This document shows, piece after piece, positions 43,348 through 52,805 of a stretch of DNA of 64,000 bases. Where the stretch lies: the NCBI GenBank assembly GCA_003116975.1, contig BGKB01000143.1, positions 186,001-250,000 on the forward strand, in the 5' to 3' direction. The translations under genes and the position numbers were made by a program. The notes beneath the pieces are model-generated. The model was not told where the DNA came from, searched no databases, and saw only the letters and a list, made by a program, of their open reading frames with translations. This stretch comes from Aurantiochytrium sp. KH105. Its lineage: Eukaryota > Sar > Bigyra > Thraustochytrida > Thraustochytriidae. Within the stretch, counting starts at the first letter, position 1, and each line of letters starts with the position of its first letter.

Positions 43348-45819
43348 ATGATGAAGCACGACGGCGAGCAGCAAGGCGAGGAGCGAGCTGCGGTCAACGT
43401 TGATCCCGAGGAGTCCTCGCGCAGCCTCAATGGCGAGGCCGTGCCCATCGGCGTGGCCCACGCCACCGAGTCCGGTGACTACCCCATGAGGGAATTCCAC
43501 GTTCCCGTCCCCTACACCAAGGGCATCAAGTGTAACCCCGTCACCAGCTTCCTCGGCATCGCCGTGCTCTGGGGCCTCGCCATCTGGTGCATGGTCGACC
43601 CGGCCGGCTCGTCCGAGGCCCTCGGCGAGGCCAAGGCCGGATGCACCAAGGTGTTCACCTGGTTCTACATTGTCACCACGCCCATCATGTTCTTCTACAT
43701 GGTCTACGTCTACGTCGTCTACGGACATCAAAAGCTCGGCTCCGCCACGGACGAGGTCGAGTTCGACGCCGCATCCTACTTTGCCATGATCTTTTCCGCC
43801 GGTGTCGCCGTCGGTCTCTTCTTCTATGGTGTCAGCGAGCCCCTCTGGCACCTGTCCGATAACCGCTTTGACACTGGCTATCACTCGGATGCCGAGTACG
43901 GTGTTCATGCCATCAACCTCACCCTGTACCATTGGGGCTTTGGCGCATGGACTGGTTACGTTCTTGTCGGCGTGACTGCCGGCATTGCCGCCTTCCGCGA
44001 GAAGCTCCCGCTCACCATGCGCTCCTGCTTCTTTCCCGTCATTGGACGCTACACCTGGGGCTTCTGGGGTGATGCCATCGATGCCTTTAGCATCGTCGTC
44101 GTCGTGTCCGGTGTCTGTACCAGTCTCGGTCTCGGTGCCATCCAGATTGTCGACGGCATCAACCTGCTCTCCGACCTCAACCTTGCGGCTGACAGCGAGG
44201 CCGAGAACACGGCCCGCATCGTCTGCATCTGGATCGTCACTGGCGTCGCCACCATTTCCGTCGTCTCCGGCCTTGATGTGGGTATCAAGATCCTTTCCGT
44301 CACGGCCATTATGTGCGGCTTTGTACTCTGGTTTCTTGTGCTCTTCCTCGATGACACCAAGTTCCTCCTCAACCTCGCCGTCGAGGCCACTGGCATGTAC
44401 TTTCAGAAGAACATCCTTGAAGTCGCCTTTGCCACCGATGCCTTTGGCCAGCTCACCCGTGGCAACGGTCGCGGCATCGATGGTGACCAGTACCAGGGTC
44501 TTGGCGCCTACGCTGCCTGGATGAACGACTGGACCATCTTCTACTGGGCCTGGTGGACTGCATGGGCCAGCTTCGTCGGTCTCTTCATCGCTCGCATCTC
44601 CAAGGGCCGCACCATCCGCGAAGTCATTCACTTTACGCTCGCTGGCCCTCTGCTCTACGCCTTCTTTTGGTTCTCCGTCTTTGGTGGCGCCGGTATTCGC
44701 GCCTACTACCGTGCCCTCGAGGTTATCCAGCTCGGTACCTTTCAGGGCGATCCGGACCTGTACCTCATTCCGGGAACCACCTGCTACAACCCGCCCACCG
44801 AGCCTGTCTCCGTCACTTTTACTGACAAGACCGGTGCCGAAGCCTCGTGGGACTACGTCAACGACTACCCGGGCATTGGGCCTGTTTGTACCGTCATTGG
44901 CAACGCTTCGTGGTGGAATGTCCTCATGCAGTACTACGACTATGGTCCGTTCCTCAGCTGGCTTGCCGTCATTGCCATTGCCATCTACTTTGTCACCTCG
45001 TCTGATTCCGGATCGCTCGTCGTTGATCACCTCGCCAGTAACGGCGCCGATGAGGAGGGATTCTGGATTCAGCGTGTCTTCTGGGCAGTCACCGAAGGCG
45101 CTGTGGCCACTGCGCTCCTCTCTGCAGGCAAGTCCGAGGCCCTTGGCGCCCTCCAGGCCGCATCGATCGTTGCCGGCCTGCCCTTCACGGTCCTCCTCTG
45201 CACTTCGATGATCGGTCTTCACCGCTTCCTCGTCATGCATGACAACCCGACCTCGTACTATTCGTACAACGACTTCAAGATGCATTTTGGTGGCGGTGTC
45301 TTCAACGTCTTTGATTTGGCTCTCTCCTGCGGCGGTCACTTCAAGAGCCAAACCCGTGTCCATGCTATTGTTCCCAGCGCCGAGGTACTTTGGGAAACCC
45401 TTCGCGCCCTCATTCTGCCTGGCTGGTCCACCTGGATCGTCATGAGCCGTCTGTACCACAAGCCATCGGCAAAGGTCACCAACATTATGCTCTCTGCTCT
45501 CGTACAGGCCTTCTTTATCGGTTGGGTCGCTCTTTTTGCAAGCAGCGTGGCGCAGGAGGGTATCACCGCCTTCGCATGGCTCTGCTTCTTCATGAACGCC
45601 TTCATCCTTGGCGCTCTTCGCGGTGCCGTGCGTGCTCGCTACAACATCATGGGTAACTTCGGCGAAGACGTCGGCGCTGGTCTCGTCGCTTACTACCAAT
45701 TGCTTACGCAGGCTGTCGTCCAGACCGAGGGTCTCGATTCCGACGACGACTCTGCATCGAGCCTCCCCGGCTCGGTGTCTGATGACTCTGGCCCTGGTTC
45801 TCTGTCAAAGAACATGTAA
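43348..45819 (+). CDS. BCCT-family osmolyte transporter, paralog 2
   Basis: 823 residues, intronless, starting at the first of two adjacent ATG codons. The whole membrane core aligns with paralog 1, with the HWGFGAW tryptophan pair, the FYWAWWTAW box, the TS pair in IYFVTSSDSGS and ISKGRTIREVIHF all kept. It has a longer hydrophilic N-terminus (about 45 residues, EGEQQ-type acidic and basic mix) and an acidic serine-rich C-terminal tail (DSDDDSASS) absent in paralog 1, a plausible site of phosphoregulation. The external loop before SWWNVL differs most (PGTTCYNPPTEP), so affinity or substrate may differ. The nearest neighbours on both sides are gene-poor DNA. Confidence 0.95.
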   Translation: MMKHDGEQQGEERAAVNVDPEESSRSLNGEAVPIGVAHATESGDYPMREFHVPVPYTKGIKCNPVTSFLGIAVLWGLAIWCMVDPAGSSEALGEAKAGCTKVFTWFYIVTTPIMFFYMVYVYVVYGHQKLGSATDEVEFDAASYFAMIFSAGVAVGLFFYGVSEPLWHLSDNRFDTGYHSDAEYGVHAINLTLYHWGFGAWTGYVLVGVTAGIAAFREKLPLTMRSCFFPVIGRYTWGFWGDAIDAFSIVVVVSGVCTSLGLGAIQIVDGINLLSDLNLAADSEAENTARIVCIWIVTGVATISVVSGLDVGIKILSVTAIMCGFVLWFLVLFLDDTKFLLNLAVEATGMYFQKNILEVAFATDAFGQLTRGNGRGIDGDQYQGLGAYAAWMNDWTIFYWAWWTAWASFVGLFIARISKGRTIREVIHFTLAGPLLYAFFWFSVFGGAGIRAYYRALEVIQLGTFQGDPDLYLIPGTTCYNPPTEPVSVTFTDKTGAEASWDYVNDYPGIGPVCTVIGNASWWNVLMQYYDYGPFLSWLAVIAIAIYFVTSSDSGSLVVDHLASNGADEEGFWIQRVFWAVTEGAVATALLSAGKSEALGALQAASIVAGLPFTVLLCTSMIGLHRFLVMHDNPTSYYSYNDFKMHFGGGVFNVFDLALSCGGHFKSQTRVHAIVPSAEVLWETLRALILPGWSTWIVMSRLYHKPSAKVTNIMLSALVQAFFIGWVALFASSVAQEGITAFAWLCFFMNAFILGALRGAVRARYNIMGNFGEDVGAGLVAYYQLLTQAVVQTEGLDSDDDSASSLPGSVSDDSGPGSLSKNM

Positions 45820-46387
45820 TCCTTTTTCCTGCTGTGCCTTCCTCTTATCGTGCTGTGCACCACGTTTGTCATTATGACATTGACCACGTGTCCCGTATAA
45901 ACCATCTAACAGATGTTATCGAACTCGCACAAATCTTGCAATGCTCTTTGGATCCTAAGAACGCTATGTCGTTCGTTCTCCTCTGTGACCTTGGCTCTTG
46001 AACCAACACGGATCATCAGATTGTTCAAGGTCGATGTTGCTCGTCATTCCATCCAGTCGTAGGGGACAATGTGGACAAGAAAACATAACAGGCTTGCAAG
46101 GACTAGCGTCAAAAGGCTCCTCCTACTGCTGCTATACATGCCGCTTTCGTGGAGTTTGGACCAGTAACATTGCAGACGAATGTCGAAGCAGGTACATGAA
46201 GACATCCACACGGTCGGGACCTGAGCCGGCGTGGATGCAGGCGGGGCCGATCAAAGCTAGGTGAGACTTCACCACCTTAAGACCTCGCAAGCGCCACTAA
46301 CGTAGAAAGAAAATGCTGCCATCGACAAACACCACGATGTCGAGCTTCGCGCGTGTCAACCGGTACACGTTAAGTCTTCGCTACACG

Positions 46388-46835
46388 GGACTCGCGCAAC
46401 GAAACCTTTCTCGCCACAGAATTGCTGCCACCGCCCTTGGCCATCAACGCGAACGACAGCCAGAATAGTTGAATTTCGGGCGTCTGTTCAATTAGGCCTC
46501 GCGCAACGAATCCTTTCTCGTCACAGGATTGCTGCCACCGACCTTGGCCATCAACGCGGACGACAGCCAGAATAGTTGGATTTCGAGCGTCTGTTCAATT
46601 AGGCCTCGCGCAACGAATCCTTTCTCATCACAGGATTGCTGCCACCGCCCTTGGGCTTCAAGTCGGGTGACAGGCTTTAGCCAGACTGGTTGGTTTCCCA
46701 GCGTCTGCTCAATCAGGCCTCGCGCAATCTAACCTTTCTCGCGTCTGCTCATCCGGGCCTCGCGCAACGGAGTGCGTCTGCGTCCACCATCCTTGGGCAT
46801 CAATGCGGACGACAGCCTCTGTTCAACCGATCGTG
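46388..46835. repeat. Tandem array of a 107-bp degenerate unit
   Basis: Units begin with GGCCTCGCGCAACGAATCC (or GGACTCGCGCAACGAAACC) at 46388, 46495, 46602 and 46716; a truncated one starts at 46756. Each contains TTTCTCGTCACAGGATTGC, GCCACCG, CTTGGCCATCAACGC and GCGTCTGTTCAATTA in order. The first two periods are exactly 107 bp, the third 114, and the last is shortened. Confidence 0.9.
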
Positions 46836-49569
46836 GCCGGACGGCTATTCGACCCGCTGTTGAGAATTGATCTCCACCCGTCGCGATCAACACCTTAGCC
46901 GTGGATCGCGCATTCGCAGACCCTCACAATATGCAAGGGCACTGCATCTGAGGCGTTCGGGGCGTCCCAGGCGTCCGTCGCCCGAGCGCCCAGGCATTAA
47001 GCGATTGCGGTGAAGTCTGCGCGCCTCGTCTTCTTTGCTCGCGAGTGGGGTGGCAGACACGCCTCGAACAGATCTCCGAGCGCAAGATCGAGCAACTATG
47101 AATTCAGATCTTGGGCCGAACAGGAGGCGACGCTCGCTTCCTCTTCAGACCCCGACCCCTTTTGCCAGATCATTCGTCCGCGAAGGTATTGCTCGACGAA
47201 GGTATTTCTCTGTGCTTCTCGTGATCCTGCCTCTCTCGCGCGCGCGCGCGTCACAGGCGTGGGCCGTCACCGATTCGTCCTTGCACTGCTTATTACTATA
47301 CTCTGTTGGTGCAGCTGCTGCTGCGGCCGTGGCCCGCCTAGCTTTCGACTTATTGTCGTTTTTGTCGCAGCGTTTGTGCGGGGAAAATACAGTCGACTTC
47401 GATCATCACAGAGAGGAGAGGAGGAGGAGGAAGAAGAGGAACACACCAGGCAAGTTGAGCCGGCCCCTGCTGCTGCTGCTGCCCCCAGCAATCTTTGGTC
47501 CAAGAGAACTCGTGGCGAGCCAGCGAAAAGAAAAGTCATGGCAGCACGGGAACGTCAGGCTGGATTCGCGATTCGACAATCGCGGCGAGACATGTAGCAG
47601 CTTTCACGACGCAGCGTCCAAACGGTGAAATTGGTTGAGCAGCAGCAGGCAAACAAATACATGATCACTCCGAATTCATCATACCGCGACGTTCTTTTCC
47701 GTGGACCACGACAGCCCCAAAAGACTGACTGGCTGCCTATAGCTAGCTAGCTCTCTATAGAAAAAACCGAAAATTCGGTAGTCGGGTCTTCGATCAGCCA
47801 GCATCTGAAACTCCTCAGAGGGAGAGAGAGGAGGCGAGGAGTGGAATAATTTGAAAGTCAATCTTTTTGAAAGGCAGAATCATCGAAAGCTGTCACGAGC
47901 GCGGCAACCAGCGCGTCTTTCGCGGTTCATCAATCGGGCACTCGCGCGCGCAGCCCGACTTCCGTCATGACCTGAGCTTGTACCGCCTGATCGCGTTTGC
48001 AAGGCTTCCAAAGCTCGGGCGTCTGGGCATCATTACACAGATTGTCATCTCGACGCAGGCAGGACAGCCACCCCGACAACGAATCAAGCCAGCTTTTGGC
48101 AACTTGATGTCGCAGCTTGCGGCTTGCGTCTCGCACTGGCAGGAAGTGGGTTTTTATACCTCTACCCCTGTCTCAAACCTAGACGTGCACGCCTTTTGAC
48201 TTTACTCTACACAGTGACTACCGTCCAAGCAACGCCCAAGAGGCATCATTCGCACGATGGCAGCCGCTTCTGGCCGCCGTTCTTTGCGGGCTTTTCTTGC
48301 CTTCATCAGGACAGAGATCGGCAAGTAGTGCCTTTCTGCCGCACCGTCATCTGCGCTGCAGCTGAAAGCGTCAGCGGTAGCGACTGCGACCAGTTCTCCG
48401 AGCTCCGAGCGAGCACGCGCACCTCTGTCCGAGCGGCGCGAGCGCGGCCGAGGCCGACCCAGGCGTCTCCGGCCACGCCCTGAACCAGTCGCGCGAGCGA
48501 TCTCCGAGGCTGACGCGGGGGCGAGCTTTGCCCATCCATCTGAGGCCGCGTCTTAAAATACAAGTCGCAGTCGCCAGCCACCCACCACCACCAGCATTCA
48601 AGGCAGCTGTCGCAGCTGGCCGCCGTTGCATGCGAAAACATTGATTGTAGCACGACAAAAAAGGCCAGCAGCAGCATCCAGCGAGATCGTTATTGCGTGC
48701 CTGAGACTCAATGGCTGTACGGGGCCGCGAAAGACCCACAGCGTGTGTCCTCGTTTCGCTGAAGTGAATCAGGCTTCGCGACTGAGTATACGAGCGCGAG
48801 GAGACGACACCGCAGGCCGATTTTACAGCCAACACAGCAGAGGTCGAAACTACTTCGTACGGCCAGCGACTGGTGCAGTGGCAGAAAAGAGAGGCTGCAG
48901 GTCCGCTGCACGTGTGCGCACGGGAGCGGAGCGGCCGTCCAGGGTCCGCTGCCGGCGGGATCTGGCCGTGTCGTGGCCGCCAAATGCGTCGCCCGGCCTG
49001 GCGGAGGAGGCGTGAAGTGCAGAGCCGCGGTGGGAGACGTGGGAACGCCGTTGGAAGAAAAGAAGAGCGCTCTCCTCTTCCTCTTGCGGCAGCGGTGCGG
49101 CGGGTTGGTGACTGGCTGGCTATGTGCGTGGTGGCGGGGCACGCATGCTCTGCCGATGCTTCTCCGTCCGGGGGCTGAACGCGGCGTGACTTTGCCTGGG
49201 CCCGAAATCCTGCTCCAAAAGCTTTGCTTCACGAGGCTGCGAAATCGAAAGACATTCACCGGCAACAGCCTGGCAGCTGCAGCTTTAGCTTTTGGCGCCA
49301 AGAGGACGCATACCTGCTTGTGTACCTACTTGCCTTGCCTGGCCTTGCCTTGCCTTGCTTGGCCCTACCTTCTTCTTTCTTATGCTTGGTGCGCGTGCCC
49401 GTGGCCTGGCTGGAGCCCTTCAAGGCGAGGCAAAGTGTGCCGGGTCCCCAGGCTGTGATACGACCTGCTTGTGAGTTGGACGATGAAGCCTGCGAGGACG
49501 GGACGAGGCCGAGATTGACCCCGTCGAAAGCTCGTGCCCCGCGCGGCGCCTCGCGCGCACGGCAAGCAA

Positions 49570-49612
49570 GCAGGCAGGCAGGCAGGCAGGCAGGCAAGCA
49601 AGCAAGCAAGCC
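49570..49612. repeat. (GGCA)n then (AGCA)n tetranucleotide run
   Basis: About six GGCA units followed by four AAGC units. Confidence 0.9.
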
Positions 49613-50076
49613 CTCCCTTGCCAGCAGCCAGCAGGTGAAAGAACGGTGACGGTGTCGCCTCGCCGGCGGCGCGTGAATGCTTGCCGTAAGGGCACAGGTT
49701 TATGACGTACGACGGTACGCAAGGATATGCCGCGCTCGGCAGCATCCTGGATCCTCCCGATAACTTGGTGCAGTACATTCAATGTGAGCACGGCGGACGA
49801 CAGGCATCTGCACCGGGCTAGCTCCAAGCCCTCCGGGGCAAAGGAGTCTTAAACAGACAACAGCGACCCGGGCGTTAAAAGCGGTCGAGGTCGGGGTCGC
49901 GCGAGGCGTCGCGCGAGGCGTAGCGCGCAAGTGTTGAAAAGGATGCGTCTGTCGGCAACCAAGCGGTTCACTTCGCGCACACCCTCGGGCTCACCCCACC
50001 ACAGCAACTGCTTGCTTGCTTAGTTAGCGAGCTAGCTAGCTTGTTTAGCTTTGTCTTGCTTTCGTGCCGACGCGTC

Positions 50077-50101
50077 CCGACGCGACGCGACGCGACGCGA
50101 C
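50077..50101. repeat. (CGACG)n pentanucleotide microsatellite
   Basis: Nearly five CGACG units. Confidence 0.88.
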
Positions 50102-50158
50102 CTTGGCGTAGCAAGCTAATTAGCTATACTAGCAAGTCCATACTTCTTTTGGGGGCCT

Positions 50159-50218
50159 GCCAAGCCAAGCCAAGCCAAGCCAAGCCAAGCCAAGCCAAGC
50201 CAAGCCAAGCCAAGCCAA
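50159..50218. repeat. (GCCAA)12 pentanucleotide microsatellite
   Basis: Twelve perfect GCCAA units, 60 bp, the longest pentamer array in the window. Confidence 0.97.
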
Positions 50219-51509
50219 CTTGACTGTGAATCCGAGAGACTTCTGGCCGCCTCTCGCTTCGTCTCGCCTCATCGCCACGCGCAGCTCATACCGACCCCCC
50301 CCACGATGGCAGCGACACACGAGCGCGAGCGAGGGAGAAAGTATCGAAGACCGTCTTCCTCCGCCGGTGGCATGCATACCAGCAGCAGCGGCAGCTGCAG
50401 CAGGCCAGTCGAGCGGCCGAGCTTACTTTGCAGTGCGGAGCCGCGCTGGAAAGGAAAAGGGAAAAGGAAAAGGCGCTGGGACCCGGCAACAAAAAAAACT
50501 CCACGCGCCCCGCGCTGGAAAGTCTCCGCAGCGACGCAAAGAAAACACAAGCGCGCGGATTGGGGACGCACATGGCCTGTCTCGGGAGTGTCGGTCGCAG
50601 TGGCGGGTTCAGGGCTGCCGCAGTCGAACCACCGCTGTGGCGGGTAAAATGAAAGACTGAATTGAATGGGCAGCGGCAGCATCAGCGTATGCCGGCCGAA
50701 TGCGCTTTGGGCTGGAGGATTCGATGGAGCGATCATGCGAGCTTGGCCGCGTGCTTGCTTGCTTGCTGACAGAAAGTAAGCCTGGGCGTTCCTTGGCCAG
50801 CTGCAGCTCGATAGCTGGCAATTGAAGCCGCTGAAGCTGGCGAGACGGCCGACCCAGCGTTCGAGGGCCGCCGGAACTTGCTGGGTTGGGCGCAGTTTTC
50901 ATGTCAAGTTCTTGCTTGTTGTGGACATGGGCCAACTTGAGTAATTTATGTTTTTCATGAAACGATCTCGGGACGATACTGAGAGTAAAGAACTTGGGCC
51001 GAGGCGACAGAGGTGGTGGCGCCATGTCGCAGCCATTGTCTGCTGCTGCTTTTTCTGTTGCTACAGCTGCAACTCTCGCGGCTTTGAAAAGGCTTGAATA
51101 AATGTCTTGCCATTGCTCGCTGCAGCTGCAGCCGCAGCAGGAACCAGGCTGGCTGTCAAAGCGCTCTACCGCGGCCAACTAACTGGCGAGCCGAACGAAG
51201 TGAAGCGAGCCGAACGACGTGAGGCGGCTGTGGCCTGGAGGACTAATTCGGGGCGCGTCGGCGGCGACGCGCTTCTCCGGCGCTTCCTGAGGGAAGCTCG
51301 TCGGCTGGGCACGGCCTGGCGCCGCTGCCGTGCGGAGGAAAGAACCAGCGGCCGCCGCGGGAGAGCGTTTGCATGCCTGTCTCTCTACCGCCGCCGGGCC
51401 GGCCAGGACCTGCCAAAGCCAGCCACCAGCGCAGACGGACAAGACTTTTTTTGTCTCCTTGCTTCCGGGTCTTTTCCACTCTTGTCTTCTCCGAAAAACA
51501 CAGTCGCTG

Positions 51510-51568
51510 GACAAATGAATGAATGAATGGATGGATAGATGGATGGATGGATTGACGGATGAATGGAT
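51510..51568. repeat. (ATGA)/(ATGG)n tetranucleotide run
   Basis: ATGA units grading into ATGG units with a few variants. Confidence 0.85.
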
Positions 51569-51703
51569 GATGAAGCCTCGCTCGCATCAGCGGCACGGAC
51601 AGCAAGGCCGCGCTCGCGAGAGACCGCGGCTTGCGTCTCTCGCTCCGCCCCGACGCCGGAGAGCTCTCGCGCCGCGCTGGCGCTGCTGTGCCTGCAGAAG
51701 GAG

Positions 51704-51707
<4 letters not shown>

Positions 51708-51740
<33 letters not shown>
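51708..51740. repeat. (AAGC)n tetranucleotide microsatellite
   Basis: Eight AAGC units, the same word as the run at 34148. Confidence 0.92.
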
Positions 51741-52138
51741 GTTGATAGGCCCGTGTTGCCGACGAGAGTCTCGTTTCGCTCCGCAGAGGGGACGGGGCCG
51801 CGCGAGGTGAGAGACGGCCGTGATCGCGCGGTCGCGGAACAAGAACGACAGCATCGCGGGCGCGAAGAACGCCGAGGCAATTGTATGTCGGTATGTATGT
51901 ATGCATGCATGTGGGCGTGCATGGCATCGGCGATGACGACGGCCATTTGTCGACGATGGTGACGAAGATGATGAGAGTGATGCGGTGCAGGCGAAGAAAA
52001 GCGGCGAGCCATCGCGATGGATGATGGAAGGAAGGGGACGGCGAGCGTGTGTCCTTCATTCTTACCTGTACCTCGGACCAGAGAATCCGAGCGGCTCGAG
52101 CCACCTCCCCGAGCCGCCTTGAGCCGCCTCGAGACGTG

Positions 52139-52199
52139 TCGAGCCGAGCCGAGCCGAGCCGAGTCGAGCCGAGTCGAGTCGAGTCGAGTCGAGTCGAAC
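52139..52199. repeat. (GAGCC)/(GAGTC)n pentanucleotide microsatellite
   Basis: About twelve units; GAGCC dominates early and GAGTC late, as expected of a C-to-T variant spreading inside the array. Confidence 0.92.
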
Positions 52200-52712
52200 C
52201 AAGCCGAGCGGAGCCGCTCGCGTTCCGCCTGCTCCGCTCCGGCGGCCGAGGGCACGGAACGGGAAGCGAGCGCCGCCGCGCTGAGTTTGCCTTCCTGGCC
52301 CTGCGTGCTGTAGCTTCCATTCCGGTCGCCTTCTCAGCCTCTGCCGGCGCCGACCCGAGACGACCGACGGTATCACAGCGGGAGGGAGGAATGAATGCGA
52401 GAGGGAGAGGAGGAAGACAGACATTTTGGAAGGCGCCCAGTCTCCACCCCAAGAAAGGCAAGCAAGAAGAACCCCAAGAGGTGCGGGCAACCTCCCTCTC
52501 GGTCCCACTGCGGAACTGCTCGCTCCCTTCCTTGCGTGCTTCCTGAGGCGCCTGCCTGAATTGCTTTGCAATAATGCAAGACCTGTATTGAGGGCTTCTG
52601 ACCTGCTCGCTCGCTCGAACGCTCGCGGCAGCAGAAAGCAAATCCCAAATCGCAAATCTCAAACACAAGCCGCCTCGAAAAGGACGAAAGGCGCGCGCGT
52701 GCGTCCTTAGAT

Positions 52713-52735
52713 CGATCACCGTGCGACGGTGATCG
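52713..52735. promoter_or_regulatory. Perfect 10-bp-arm palindrome 70 bp upstream of BCCT paralog 3
   Basis: CGATCACCGT and ACGGTGATCG are exact reverse complements around GCG. It could be a dimeric transcription-factor site or a hairpin in the 5' leader. Function is inferred only from symmetry and position. Confidence 0.55.
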
Positions 52736-52805
52736 TCGCGAGACGAGACAAGAACGTTTGAACAATAGGCAGCATCCAATCCGCATCAAGACTTTTACGT
52801 CAGCG

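Larger units (their letters stand above)
45820..52805. other. 7-kb gene desert between BCCT paralogs 2 and 3
   Basis: Begins with moderate-GC sequence (45820 to about 48200) that includes a 107-bp tandem repeat array. It then becomes GC-rich with GAGGA, CAGG, GCCAA, GACGC, AAGC, ATGG and GAGTC repeats. Open frames are compositional; none resembles a known family. The last 150 bp before paralog 3 hold a perfect palindrome. Confidence 0.6.

Noticed and set aside
43030-45699. 889-residue antisense frame across BCCT paralog 2
   Set aside because: Same cause. The same compositional style recurs opposite all three paralogs, so it is a shadow of the real gene.
47867-48199. 110-residue frame with plausible-looking sequence
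   Set aside because: No ATG start, no recognised family, in a repeat-rich spacer.
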